In this document: piece after piece, positions 17,047 to 25,684 of the stretch | How the letters are laid out: each line of letters begins with the position of its first letter | Numbering within the stretch: position 1 is the first letter of the stretch | From: Sporosarcina pasteurii | GTDB taxonomy: Bacteria; Bacillota; Bacilli; Bacillales_A; Planococcaceae | Assembly: GCF_041295575.1 (NCBI RefSeq) | Contig: NZ_CP160452.1 | Coordinates: forward strand, 186,001-250,000 | Direction: 5' to 3' | DNA: 64,000 nt | Translations under genes and position numbers: made by a program | The notes under the pieces: model-generated | What the model was told of the DNA's origin: nothing | The model's database searches: none | The model's input: the letters and a program-made list of their open reading frames with translations, nothing else

Positions 17047-17184
17047 TTGTTCAACTTACCTGCAGAAACGTTTTGGTTAATCGTACCTTGGCCGTTTATT
17101 TGGGTTGGATTTGCGCTTGTGATGTATTTCAAAATGAAAAGAGAAGACGACGAAGAACTAAATGAAGAGAAAATACAAGAGTAG
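17047..17184 (+). CDS. Symporter small accessory protein
   Basis: This is a 45-residue protein with one hydrophobic helix (about residues 8-27, WLIVPWPFIWVGFALVMYF) and an acidic tail. It starts with TTG at 17047 after GAGGTGA and ends 18 bases before the sodium:solute symporter gene. Tiny one-helix proteins directly before SSS-family symporters are a known accessory type in Gram-positive bacteria (compare YhdT with PanF). Its precise role is not known. Confidence 0.7.
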   Translation: MFNLPAETFWLIVPWPFIWVGFALVMYFKMKREDDEELNEEKIQE

Positions 17185-17202
17185 TGTCTTGGAGGGGAAA
17201 CT

Positions 17203-18777
17203 ATGAGCTTGGATGGAATCATTTTTATCGTCTATTTAGGGGTTCTCTTAAGTATTGGTCTTTGGTTTTCACGTAAATCATCTGAGTCAACTGAGCAATA
17301 TCTACTCGGGGGCAGATCACTTGGTCCAGCGGTAACCGCCATGACGATGCAAACAACAGCAATGAGTGGATTTATGTTTATGGGTGCACCAGCGATGGCT
17401 TTTCAATATGGTTGGTATGCTGTTTGGTACGCCATTGGAGATGCAGGGGGTTCAATCGTCAATCTTTCTGTGTTAGGGAAGCGGATGAGACGCATGTCTG
17501 AAAAGTTGGGAGCGCTTTCACCGATAGAATACTTAGAAAAAAGATTTGAAAGTGCGAGCGTTCGCGTCGTTGGATCCGTTATTTCTATCGTTTTTCTATT
17601 CGGCTATGTTTGTGCTCAGTTTATTGCTGCAGGTAAAGCGATGTCGACGCTCACTGGTTTTCCATATGAAGCGTCGTTGATTATTGGGATAAGCGTAATT
17701 TTAATCTATACAGTAGCAGGCGGTTATTTAGCTGTTGCTTACACGTCTTTTGTCCAAGGGATGATCATGGTTTTAGGTGTTGTGGGTATTGGAATACTAG
17801 CCTATTTTCATGTAGGCGGATTATCAGGACTAAACGCTTCTTTAGCGGCAATTGATACATCGTACTTAAGTATTTGGGGGAAGGATTTAGCTTTCTATGG
17901 TCAATGGGGAGTTGTGTTAGGTGCGATTTTGATTTATTCCATCGGCTACATGGGGTTGCCTCACGTTGTTGTTAGACATATGTCTATGAAAAGTACAAAG
18001 ACGGTTAAAGGTGCCGTCCTAATCGGTGCGATTTGGAACCAGTTCTTTATTTTCGTGCCGTATATTTTAGGGCTGATTGGAATTATATTACTACCGACAA
18101 TTGCAGACCCAGAAATGGTGATTACAGAGTTAGCCTATACACTGTTCCCAGGGATTTTTGCGGCACTTCTATTATCTGCAATTATGTCTGCGGTTATGTC
18201 TACTGCAGATTCGATATTAATGCAAGCGGGCTCTATTTTATCTAGAGATATTTACCAACGGTTTATTAATAAAGATGCGAGTCAAAAAACAATGGTACTC
18301 GTATCGAGACTTTGTATTTTAGCGGGTGGGATTGTGGGCGTAATCGTTGCTATTTATGAGCCACCTTCAATTTTTGCACTAGTCGTTTTTGCTTTTGGAA
18401 CATTAGGAAATACGTTTCTCGTTCCTTACGTTGCCTCTGTTTATTCTAAAAAAGCAAATGCGATGGGTTGTTTATTTGCAATGATAGGCGGAGCAACGAC
18501 CAATATTGTTTGGACATCGATGAGTTTAGAAGGCCCAACTGGTTTTCATCCATTTTTGGCAGGTTTACTCGTATCGATTGCGGGGATGATTATAGGCAGT
18601 CAATTTGGCAGTGAACCGTCTCAAGATATTCAAGAAATCTTTGAGGAATCCAGAAAGAAACGTACATTTTCAAGTGGCTTTGACAAAAACATTGCGCGCG
18701 ATCTTGCACCGGAAGCAAGTCAGATTTCTAAACTTTTAGCGGAAGAAAGTAGCTCTTATAAGGACAATTACTCATGA
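17203..18777 (+). CDS. Sodium:solute symporter (SSS family)
   Basis: This 524-residue protein has 13 predicted helices. The SSS signature GYMGLPHVVVRHMSMKS and the sodium-site helix LLSAIMSAVMSTADSILMQ are clear, as is the early LGGRSLGPAVTAMTMQTTAMSG. It imports an organic solute with Na+. Relatives take proline, pantothenate, sialic acid or short amino acids. Here it is followed by a coupled gene and linked by a shared operator to a semialdehyde dehydrogenase and an omega-transaminase, so I infer an omega-amino acid such as beta-alanine. ATG at 17203 follows GGAGGGG. Confidence 0.9.
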   Translation: MSLDGIIFIVYLGVLLSIGLWFSRKSSESTEQYLLGGRSLGPAVTAMTMQTTAMSGFMFMGAPAMAFQYGWYAVWYAIGDAGGSIVNLSVLGKRMRRMSEKLGALSPIEYLEKRFESASVRVVGSVISIVFLFGYVCAQFIAAGKAMSTLTGFPYEASLIIGISVILIYTVAGGYLAVAYTSFVQGMIMVLGVVGIGILAYFHVGGLSGLNASLAAIDTSYLSIWGKDLAFYGQWGVVLGAILIYSIGYMGLPHVVVRHMSMKSTKTVKGAVLIGAIWNQFFIFVPYILGLIGIILLPTIADPEMVITELAYTLFPGIFAALLLSAIMSAVMSTADSILMQAGSILSRDIYQRFINKDASQKTMVLVSRLCILAGGIVGVIVAIYEPPSIFALVVFAFGTLGNTFLVPYVASVYSKKANAMGCLFAMIGGATTNIVWTSMSLEGPTGFHPFLAGLLVSIAGMIIGSQFGSEPSQDIQEIFEESRKKRTFSSGFDKNIARDLAPEASQISKLLAEESSSYKDNYS

Positions 18778-19256
18778 AAACGTTATTGATGCAGGAGACG
18801 GTTTTTGTTGAGAAAGATGTGTTAAAGGGATTACACCAATTTGATAAGGAGGCCGAAGTTCAAATTAATCGGTTGATTTATTACCCCTATTATTTCTTTG
18901 AATTTGAAGTACATGCGAAAAGTCTATTGAAATTTAACGGGAAGGTAGGGTGTACCGTCGATGCGCTCGGCGGTCGGGGGGCAATTGTAGACGTACAACC
19001 TGAGTTCTTTGCAAGCCAAGTTGAACACGTAGCCATTCCATCAATAGTCATAGTACAAGAAGAAGCTAGTAAAATAGCGGAAGAATTTGTCTTTGAACAT
19101 GCTTCAACAAAAGCGAAGTTTATTACAACGCCGAAAATAAAGCAAACTAGCAGTCAATTGTTTTATCGGCCTTTTTGGATAGCGGAATATAGGCGAAATA
19201 GTGAGGGGCAACAGTTAATTGTCGATGCAGTGAGTGGAAGTTATCATCCATTGTGA
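18774..19256 (+). CDS. Unknown protein coupled to the symporter, with internal duplication
   Basis: This is a 160-residue soluble protein whose start overlaps the symporter stop by four bases (ATGA). Two halves look related: NRLIYYPYYFFEFEVHAK followed by TVDALGGRGAIVD, and SQLFYRPFWIAEYRR followed by IVDAVSGSYHPL. Each half gives an aromatic-rich strand and then a VDA-x-x-G turn. I do not recognise a family. The tight coupling suggests it works with the symporter, for example as a cytoplasmic partner, but nothing in the sequence proves it. Confidence 0.7.
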   Translation: MKTLLMQETVFVEKDVLKGLHQFDKEAEVQINRLIYYPYYFFEFEVHAKSLLKFNGKVGCTVDALGGRGAIVDVQPEFFASQVEHVAIPSIVIVQEEASKIAEEFVFEHASTKAKFITTPKIKQTSSQLFYRPFWIAEYRRNSEGQQLIVDAVSGSYHPL

Positions 19257-19298
19257 TGTCATTACCTTTATTGAATTAGAATGATTATTCGTTAATAG

Positions 19299-19337
19299 AA
19301 ATCCGTCATCCCTTTTGTGGGCGATGACGGATTTATT
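19299..19337. terminator. Bidirectional terminator
   Basis: AATCCGTCATC / GATGACGGATT stem of 11 bp between convergent operons, with T-rich flank. Confidence 0.87.
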
Positions 19338-19342
19338 GTTGA

Positions 19343-20977
19343 TTAATTCGGTTTAGAATCATTCTTCAATAGTTCGTGCGCTTTTATCGCAACTTCATAT
19401 GCCAACCGGTTCGGCGGTTTCATAAAGTCTTTTCCAATAAGTGTCTCTAATCTTTCCAATCGATGGTACAAGGTTTGCCTGACGATAAATAACCGCTCTG
19501 ATGTTTCTTTCTTTGAACCACTGCATTCAAGGTAAACAGCAAGCGTTTCGAATAAATTGCTATCTGTCTCGCGGTCGTAATCGATAACGGGTGATAGGTA
19601 TTCTTTAACGTATGTCTCAAGGTGATTACTTTCTTTTAATATGAGTAGCAGTCTATAGACACCAAGACTTTCATAAAAATAGGTATTCGTAATTTCTGTT
19701 TCTTGCAGTGCTATTACTTTCCTTGCTTCATCATAACCTGTCATCACATCTGAGTTGTTTTGATAAACAGCGCTAATTCCAAAAGTGCATATATTTTCAT
19801 CGGAAAAATTGTTTTTGGCTACGCGATTAATCTCTTTAATAATTTGCGTAAACCTATCTGTTTCCCCGCATAACTGTTCAGTTGAAAGAAATGACGCAAT
19901 CACTGCAGTTTCATTTTTTCTAACTGAAACTGCCGGGAAAAATCCATTTTGTTTAAAGAGCGCGCGTATCGTCATAGATCTTTGGAGTTTTATTTCCTCC
20001 CAGTCTTCTTCGTTGATGTTCATATCATGCGTGTTTAACTGAATGACAAAGATACGATAATACATATTTTTGCTGGGTGTAGGCAAATACGTGTGTAAGT
20101 CAGCTTCATCACAGGATCGTCCATTTAGTAAATTTCGAACTAGTTCATCTTCCATGTTTTGTTTACGCTCTTCTATTGTACGATTACGAAGCAAAATTTG
20201 AGCAATGCTAAGTGCAGCACGATCCAATAAAAGAAATAAAAAGTCTTCAGCATAAGGTTCAGAAAACCGCAAACATAAATATCCCCATGTTTGTCCAAGA
20301 CCTCGGACTGGCATAAAAGCATAGGAATACCCATGCATCGAGATAATTTTTTGTGTGTTCGTATAGATAAGCTCATGTTCGATAAGTTTGTGAACAGACC
20401 CTACCATTTCTTTACTTTCCGAAGGATAATAATAAGGTTTTAAGTGTTTATCAATAAAAAAGGCATTTTGTTGGAAAAGTTTATGGAGTTCTTGAAGTAT
20501 TTTCAAAATCCCATTGTGCGTCAATGACAGTGAAATAAATTTACGGGATAGTGTATCAAGTTGTGAGAGCATTTCATGGTGTTGATTGATGATATGTGTA
20601 TGCAAATCTTGTGTAATGTCGACAAATTTAACAATTTCTTCGAAAGCAATAATCGGAAAATCATGTTCATTTGCTAGTTTAATAATTTCAGTTGGGATTT
20701 CTGAAAAATGAGGACCTATTTCTATACAAATTGCAGCTACTTCTTTTTCGATGAGTTTTTTCACGTAGAGTAGTTGAGAGGAACGGTCAAGTTGCAGCCC
20801 CACTCCAGTTGTTAAAATAAGTTCCCCACCGTTAATAAGTGATTCGAAATCTTTTGTTTCTAATATATGTGACCATTTCACTTGCCGATTTAAACCGGCT
20901 TTTCCAGCGATAACTTTTGCACATTGAAACGATTTACGTTGTAGTACATCTTGTACGGTTAACTTTAACTCATTCAC
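19343..20977 (-). CDS. PucR-family transcriptional regulator
   Basis: This 544-residue regulator has an N-terminal PucR ligand-type domain (about 8-125, with ILETKDFESLINGGELILTTG), a middle GAF/GGDEF-like region, and a C-terminal HTH_30 helix-turn-helix (about 480-535, ECSGSKKETSERLFIVRQTLYHRLERLE). PucR itself activates purine catabolism in B. subtilis, but many homologues control other nitrogen sources. It is divergent from the dehydrogenase operon and convergent with the symporter operon. Both of those promoters carry the same palindrome, so it is probably their regulator. GTG at 20977 lies about eight bases after AGGAGG; the nearby ATG is out of frame. Confidence 0.9.
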   Translation of the reverse strand: MNELKLTVQDVLQRKSFQCAKVIAGKAGLNRQVKWSHILETKDFESLINGGELILTTGVGLQLDRSSQLLYVKKLIEKEVAAICIEIGPHFSEIPTEIIKLANEHDFPIIAFEEIVKFVDITQDLHTHIINQHHEMLSQLDTLSRKFISLSLTHNGILKILQELHKLFQQNAFFIDKHLKPYYYPSESKEMVGSVHKLIEHELIYTNTQKIISMHGYSYAFMPVRGLGQTWGYLCLRFSEPYAEDFLFLLLDRAALSIAQILLRNRTIEERKQNMEDELVRNLLNGRSCDEADLHTYLPTPSKNMYYRIFVIQLNTHDMNINEEDWEEIKLQRSMTIRALFKQNGFFPAVSVRKNETAVIASFLSTEQLCGETDRFTQIIKEINRVAKNNFSDENICTFGISAVYQNNSDVMTGYDEARKVIALQETEITNTYFYESLGVYRLLLILKESNHLETYVKEYLSPVIDYDRETDSNLFETLAVYLECSGSKKETSERLFIVRQTLYHRLERLETLIGKDFMKPPNRLAYEVAIKAHELLKNDSKPN

Positions 20978-21017
20978 AGCGGTGCCTCCTTCAAAACGTT
21001 AAACTATCGAGCAAATG

Positions 21018-21038
21018 ATTTCACATTATGTAAAATGA
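21018..21038. promoter_or_regulatory. Palindromic operator B, between the PucR-type gene and the dehydrogenase
   Basis: ATTTCACATTATGTAAAAT matches the palindrome at 16837-16859: both read TTTYACAT-W-ATGTRAAA. In both places an A/T-rich TTTAAA-like element follows at the same distance, so the palindrome sits where a -35 box would be. Confidence 0.75.
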
Positions 21039-21126
21039 AAAATATTTAAAATATTTGTATTATATAAAGTGAAGTATATCGAATATCGAATTCGTTGGCA
21101 AGGGTATGAATAAAGGAGGAATTGCA

Positions 21127-22590
21127 TTGAGTATTTTAGCGACTGAAAAGCAAACACTTTCAAATTTTATTGGTGGACAATGGGTAAAGTCAACGACAAC
21201 TAAGTATGAAGAGGTTCCTAATCCGGCAACAGGAGAAATAATAGCAGAAGTACCAATTTCAACGAGCGAAGATTTAGAGAAAGCGGTGGCGGCGGCGAAA
21301 AAAGCATTTGCTAAGTGGAAAAAGGTTCCGTCTCCGCAACGTTCAAGAATTCTATATAAATATCATCAATTATTAACAGAGAACTGGGATGAGCTTGCGA
21401 AGCTCATTACAATAGAAAATGGTAAAAATTATAATGAAGCATACGGTGAAGTGCTTAGAGGCATTGAATGTGTTGAATTTGCAACAGGTACACCATCTCT
21501 CCTAATGGGACAACAACTGCCAGATATTGCGACTGATATCGAATCAGGGATGTATCGTTATCCGTTAGGGGTAGTCGGTGGAATTACACCATTTAACTTC
21601 CCAATGATGGTTCCTTGTTGGATGTTCCCACTCGCAATTGCAAGTGGAAATACATTTATATTGAAGCCATCAGAAAGAACACCGCTTTTGGCGAATCGAT
21701 TGGCTGAGCTGTTGCAAGAAGCTGGATTACCAGAAGGGGTATTTAACATTGTGCATGGTGCACATGATATCGTTAACGGGATTTTAAGTCATCCGGATAT
21801 CCCGGCGGTATCTTTTGTCGGCTCACAGCCTGTTGCAGAATATGTTTATAAAACGGGTACATCACATGGTAAACGGGTGCAAGCACTCGCGGGGGCAAAA
21901 AATCATTCAATTGTTATGCCTGACGCGGATATGGATTTAACAGTAACGAATATCATTAACGCAGCATTTGGTTCTGCAGGTGAAAGATGTATGGCTTGTG
22001 CGGTAGTTGTTGCGGTTGGTGATATTGCAGATGAACTCGTCGATAGATTAGTAGAAGAGGCGAATCAAATGACGATTGGAAATGGGCTAGAGAAAGGCAT
22101 ATTCCTTGGTCCTGTTATTAGAGATTCCCATAAGGATAAAACGATAGGGTATATCGAGTCTGGAGTAGAAGAAGGTGCAAAACTATTACGCGACGGACGT
22201 AAAGATGAATCTTCTTCGGAAGGCGGATATTTCGTCGGGCCCACGATTTTCGATCATGTTACGAAGGAAATGAAGATATGGAAAGAGGAGATTTTTGCAC
22301 CGGTTTTATCGGTTGTAAGAGTTGAAACATTGGACGAAGCGATTATCTTGGCCAATCAGTCAGAATTTGCAAATGGCGCTTGTTTATATACAGACAGTGC
22401 AAAGGCGATTCGCCAATTTAGAGAAGAAATTGATGCGGGTATGCTTGGAGTCAACCTAGGGGTTCCTGCGCCGATGGCATTTTTCCCATTCTCTGGGTAT
22501 AAAAAATCTTTTTATGGTGACCTCCATGCAAATGGAAAAGACGGCATTGAGTTCTACACAAGAAAGAAAATGTTAACAGCACGCCATTAA
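21127..22590 (+). CDS. mmsA: CoA-acylating methylmalonate/malonate-semialdehyde dehydrogenase
   Basis: This 487-residue aldehyde dehydrogenase belongs to the MmsA/IolA class, which converts (methyl)malonate semialdehyde to propionyl- or acetyl-CoA with CO2 release and NADH. Class markers are [18 protein letters not shown], the catalytic Cys288 in [11 protein letters not shown], and the C-terminal [23 protein letters not shown] at 21127 lies seven bases after AAAGGAGG; the upstream ATG at 21106 overlaps that site and is rejected. It is followed after 18 bases by a class III transaminase, which makes the semialdehyde substrate likely. Confidence 0.9.
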   Translation: MSILATEKQTLSNFIGGQWVKSTTTKYEEVPNPATGEIIAEVPISTSEDLEKAVAAAKKAFAKWKKVPSPQRSRILYKYHQLLTENWDELAKLITIENGKNYNEAYGEVLRGIECVEFATGTPSLLMGQQLPDIATDIESGMYRYPLGVVGGITPFNFPMMVPCWMFPLAIASGNTFILKPSERTPLLANRLAELLQEAGLPEGVFNIVHGAHDIVNGILSHPDIPAVSFVGSQPVAEYVYKTGTSHGKRVQALAGAKNHSIVMPDADMDLTVTNIINAAFGSAGERCMACAVVVAVGDIADELVDRLVEEANQMTIGNGLEKGIFLGPVIRDSHKDKTIGYIESGVEEGAKLLRDGRKDESSSEGGYFVGPTIFDHVTKEMKIWKEEIFAPVLSVVRVETLDEAIILANQSEFANGACLYTDSAKAIRQFREEIDAGMLGVNLGVPAPMAFFPFSGYKKSFYGDLHANGKDGIEFYTRKKMLTARH

Positions 22591-22608
22591 AAGAAGGGAG
22601 ATTATAAA

Positions 22609-23967
22609 ATGACAATTGTAGAAACTGGAACAGAATCGTTGGTTAAGAAAGACCGTGAAAACGTTTGGCACCATATTTCTGCTTATAACGAAAAGAATCC
22701 TCCAATGGTTTGGGAAAGTGCAGAAGGGGCATGGATTACAGACCATGAAGGAAATCGTTATCTGGACGGAATGTCAGGTCTCTGGGCGGTTAATGTTGGC
22801 TATGGACGAGAGGAATTGGCGGAGGTTGCCTATGAACAGTTAAAGAAAATGCCCTACGTACCGATGACACAAAGTCATGAGCCTGCAATTTTGTTGGCGG
22901 AAAAGTTAAATGAATTACTTGGGGATGATTATAAAATCATTTACTCCAATAGTGGGTCGGATGCGAATGAGGTTGCCTTTAAACTAGCGAGACAATATCA
23001 TCAACAAAATGGTGAGCCATCGCGCTATAAGTTTATCTCTCGTTATCGTGCATACCATGGAAGTTCTATGGGGGCATTAGCGGCGACTGGTCAAGCATTA
23101 CGCAAATATAAATATGAACCGCTTGCGCCGGGCTTTTTACATGTTGCACCGCCGGATAATTATCGTCGCCCTGCAGGTCAATCTGTAGAAGAGTATAATA
23201 TTCAACGTGCCGAGGAATTTGAACAGAAAATTATTTGGGAACAAAAAGAGACAATTGCCGGCATTATTATGGAACCAATAATTACAGGTGGTGGGGTTCT
23301 TGTTCCACATCCTATTTATCTAGAAAAAGTACAAGAGATTTGTAATCGTCACGGTGTTCTACTCATTATCGATGAAGTGATCTGCGGATTCGGACGAACA
23401 GGGAAAGCTTTTGGTCACCAACACTACAAATTAAAACCAGATATCGTTACAATGGCAAAAGGGCTTACGAGCGCTTATTTACCACTATCGGTGACGGCGG
23501 TACGAAAAGAAATTTATGAAAAGTTTGATACAGGGGAAGAAAATAGTCACCTTCGCCATATTAATACATTTGGTGGAAACCCCGCAGCTTGTGCCCTAGC
23601 ACTGAAAAATATCGAAATTATGGAGCGAGAAAATTTATTTGATCGTTCAGTTGAGCTCGGGAATCGATTGCAAAATGAATTGGCTGAATTGAAGGATCAC
23701 CCTAACGTTGGGGAAATCCGTGGACTCGGATTTTTACTTGGGATTGAAGTTGTCGAAAACAAAGAGACCCGTGAACCAGCATCAAATGAACGCATTGCAA
23801 AGCTTATGGGAGATTGTAAGGCGAATGGGTTAATTGTTGGTAGGAACGGCGATACAGTTGCAGGTTTTAATAATGTTATCGCCCTAAGTCCGCCTCTTTC
23901 ATGTACAGATGAAGATGTAGATTTTATCGTTAACGTTATAAAAAAGGTATTTAATGAAAATAAGTAA
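22609..23967 (+). CDS. Class III omega-amino acid transaminase (beta-alanine or taurine:pyruvate type)
   Basis: This 452-residue PLP enzyme has the internal aldimine Lys284 (TMAKGLTSAYLP), the Asp of LLIIDEVICGFGRTG contacting the pyridine nitrogen, and YSNSGSDANEVAFKLARQY for phosphate. The sequence resembles omega-amino acid:pyruvate and taurine:pyruvate aminotransferases. With the adjacent malonate-semialdehyde dehydrogenase the simplest pathway is beta-alanine to malonate semialdehyde to acetyl-CoA. Taurine is the main alternative, but no sulfoacetaldehyde enzyme (Xsc or reductase) is nearby. It is the last gene of the operon, followed by a strong terminator. Confidence 0.87.
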   Translation: MTIVETGTESLVKKDRENVWHHISAYNEKNPPMVWESAEGAWITDHEGNRYLDGMSGLWAVNVGYGREELAEVAYEQLKKMPYVPMTQSHEPAILLAEKLNELLGDDYKIIYSNSGSDANEVAFKLARQYHQQNGEPSRYKFISRYRAYHGSSMGALAATGQALRKYKYEPLAPGFLHVAPPDNYRRPAGQSVEEYNIQRAEEFEQKIIWEQKETIAGIIMEPIITGGGVLVPHPIYLEKVQEICNRHGVLLIIDEVICGFGRTGKAFGHQHYKLKPDIVTMAKGLTSAYLPLSVTAVRKEIYEKFDTGEENSHLRHINTFGGNPAACALALKNIEIMERENLFDRSVELGNRLQNELAELKDHPNVGEIRGLGFLLGIEVVENKETREPASNERIAKLMGDCKANGLIVGRNGDTVAGFNNVIALSPPLSCTDEDVDFIVNVIKKVFNENK

Positions 23968-23975
23968 TTAAACTA

Positions 23976-24009
23976 AAGGCATCCAATCGGCTAATTGGAT
24001 GCCTTTTTA
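23976..24009 (+). terminator. Terminator of the dehydrogenase/transaminase operon
   Basis: AGGCATCCAAT / ATTGGATGCCT stem with a 6-base loop and T5 tail. Confidence 0.92.
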
Positions 24010-24083
24010 TTATATTAAAATGGTTTGCACCTGCATCATATACCACTTAAATGTGAAAAATAAAAGAAACACAACTTTATTAT

Positions 24084-24112
24084 TTGACAATATACTATAG
24101 GGGGTATATGAT
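24084..24112 (+). promoter_or_regulatory. Promoter of cstR with persulfide-repressor operator 1
   Basis: TTGACA (24084-24089), 17 bases, TATGAT (24107-24112). The spacer carries TATACTATAGGGGGTATA (24091-24108), an inverted TATAC/GTATA repeat with a G-run like the sites of CsoR/CstR repressors. It suggests autoregulation. Confidence 0.75.
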
Positions 24113-24143
24113 AAGGGTACAAGTTTTACTGGAGGGAGGAATA

Positions 24144-24410
24144 ATGATGGAATACGATGACAAAGTAAAAAATCGATTAAAGAGAATTGAAGGCCAAATC
24201 AAAGGGATTTTGCGTATGATGGAAGAAAATAAAGACTGTAAAGATGTAATTACTCAATTATCTGCGTCAAGAACGGCGATTGACCGTACAATAGGCGTCA
24301 TAGTGAGTGCCAATTTAGTTGAATGTATTCGCCAAATGGAGGATTCAGAAACTAGAACGCAAGAAGACATTGTCAAAGAAGCGGTCGATTTATTAGTGAA
24401 AAGTCGATAA
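24144..24410 (+). CDS. cstR: CsoR/RcnR-family persulfide-sensing repressor (CstR, YrkD-like)
   Basis: This 88-residue all-helical repressor starts NRLKRIEGQIKGILRMMEE. It keeps two cysteines 29 apart (C31 in KDCKDV and C60 in LVECI, counted from the second Met). The CsoR copper ligand His four residues before the second Cys is replaced by Asn. That is the CstR pattern, which forms di- or trisulfide links when reactive sulfur rises and then leaves the DNA. The downstream genes handle persulfide sulfur, which supports it. The start is one of two adjacent ATGs (24144, 24147) after GGAGGGAGGA. Confidence 0.9.
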   Translation: MMEYDDKVKNRLKRIEGQIKGILRMMEENKDCKDVITQLSASRTAIDRTIGVIVSANLVECIRQMEDSETRTQEDIVKEAVDLLVKSR

Positions 24411-24417
24411 ATAACTT

Positions 24418-24450
24418 AGGTTTTGTACTCGTTTTACTAGTACAAAACCT
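24418..24450 (+). terminator. Hairpin after cstR
   Basis: AGGTTTTGTACT / AGTACAAAACCT, a stem of about 12 bp. No clear T-run follows, so read-through into the yrkE region is possible. Confidence 0.55.
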
Positions 24451-24484
24451 TGATAATGATCTCAATTAAATTGGTATATTTTTT

Positions 24485-24556
24485 TACCCTATAATATACC
24501 TATAGGGGTAGGTGTAACGTGACGGTGTTTTATTTACTATTATACCCTTGTGGGTA
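24485..24556. promoter_or_regulatory. CstR-type operators 2 and 3 before yrkE
   Basis: TATACCTATAGGGGTA (24495-24510, with an extra TACCCTATA just upstream) and TACCCTTGTGGGTA (24543-24556) are inverted repeats of the TAccc/gggTA type. The second one abuts the yrkE ribosome binding site. Together with operator 1 they mark the region as controlled by the adjacent CstR. Confidence 0.65.
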
Positions 24557-24572
24557 AAGGAGAAGATGAACA

Positions 24573-25052
24573 GTGACGGAAAAGAAAAAAACAACCATTG
24601 TGTTATTTAGCGGCGACTATGATAAAGCAATGGCGGCATATATTATCGCGAACGGTGCTGCTGCGTATGATCATGAAGTAACGATTTTTCATACATTTTG
24701 GGGATTAAATGCGCTTAGAAAAGATCAGCAAGTTCCTGTGAAAAAAGGATTTTTGGAAAAAATGTTTGGCAAAATGATGCCGCGTGGTGCTGACAAAATG
24801 GGCATTTCTAAAATGAACTTTGCCGGGATGGGTCCGAAAATGATTAAACATGTGATTAACAAGCATAATGCGATGACTCTTCCACAATTAATTGACATGG
24901 CACAAGAATTAGAAGTGAATCTTGTTGCATGTACGATGACAATGGATTTACTAGGTCTTCAACAGGAAGAGTTGCTAGAGAAAATTGAATATGCAGGTGT
25001 CGCCGCTTATTTAGGTGAAGCCGAAGATGGAAATGTAAACTTATTTATCTAA
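24573..25052 (+). CDS. yrkE: DsrE/DsrF-like sulfur relay protein (YrkE-like)
   Basis: This 159-residue protein of the DsrE2 type opens with IVLFSGDYDKAMAAYIIANG and has a hydrophobic mid-section (FAGMGPKMIKHVINKHNA). A single conserved Cys lies in LVACTMTMDLLG, where sulfur would be carried. Such proteins relay persulfide between rhodanese and TusA partners. It is first in the order yrkE-yrkF-yrkH-yrkI-yrkJ, known from B. subtilis. GTG at 24573 follows AAAGGAGAAG. Confidence 0.88.
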   Translation: MTEKKKTTIVLFSGDYDKAMAAYIIANGAAAYDHEVTIFHTFWGLNALRKDQQVPVKKGFLEKMFGKMMPRGADKMGISKMNFAGMGPKMIKHVINKHNAMTLPQLIDMAQELEVNLVACTMTMDLLGLQQEELLEKIEYAGVAAYLGEAEDGNVNLFI

Positions 25053-25068
25053 TTTTTTTACTCATTAT

Positions 25069-25086
25069 TATACCCGTACTAGTATA
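25069..25086. promoter_or_regulatory. CstR-type operator 4 before yrkF
   Basis: TATAC-N8-GTATA (TATACCCGTACTAGTATA) lies between yrkE and yrkF just upstream of the yrkF ribosome site. It suggests an extra internal control point or promoter. Confidence 0.6.
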
Positions 25087-25104
25087 CGTAAAGGAGAGGT
25101 TAAG

Positions 25105-25671
25105 TTGATTCATTCAGATTACCAAATTGATGCAAAGGGATTAGCGTGTCCTATGCCAATCGTTAAAACGAGAAAAGCGTTGAATGATGTAACGCCAGGA
25201 AGCGTGGTTGAAGTCGCTGCAACAGATAAAGGGTCAACAGCTGATTTAAAAGCTTGGGCAAAAAGTGCAGGGCATGAATATATCGGCACCGTTGAGGAAG
25301 GCGGAGTGCTTAGACACTATTTACGAAAAGCGAATGAAGCCGAGGAAAAGGAAGAGAGATTTCCGCATGTCGTGTCAAACGAACAATTGGCATCTTTGTT
25401 AGAATCCGAACAAAATATCGTACTGCTTGACGTTCGAGAAGAGGCAGAATACGCATTTGGCCATATTCCAAGCGCAAAGTCAATGCCGCTCAATACAGTA
25501 GATGAGCAAATGAACCAAGTGGATCAATCAAGTGATGTTTACGTCATTTGTCGAACAGGAAATCGCAGTGACCTTGTTGCGAAGAAGTTAACAGAAGCAG
25601 GATTTTCAAATGTTTATAATGTCGTTCCTGGTATGAGTGAATGGAACGGGACGATAGAAAAAAACGAATAG
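25105..25671 (+). CDS. yrkF: TusA-rhodanese fusion protein (YrkF-like)
   Basis: This 188-residue two-domain sulfur carrier has an N-terminal TusA/SirA fold with Cys15 in [13 protein letters not shown] and a C-terminal rhodanese domain with active Cys149 in [10 protein letters not shown] sulfane sulfur can pass between the two. S. aureus CstA has comparable domains, and B. subtilis YrkF is the same size and order. TTG at 25105 follows AAAGGAGAGG. It lies 13 bases before yrkH. Confidence 0.9.
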   Translation: MIHSDYQIDAKGLACPMPIVKTRKALNDVTPGSVVEVAATDKGSTADLKAWAKSAGHEYIGTVEEGGVLRHYLRKANEAEEKEERFPHVVSNEQLASLLESEQNIVLLDVREEAEYAFGHIPSAKSMPLNTVDEQMNQVDQSSDVYVICRTGNRSDLVAKKLTEAGFSNVYNVVPGMSEWNGTIEKNE

Positions 25672-25684
25672 GAGGATTTATTCA

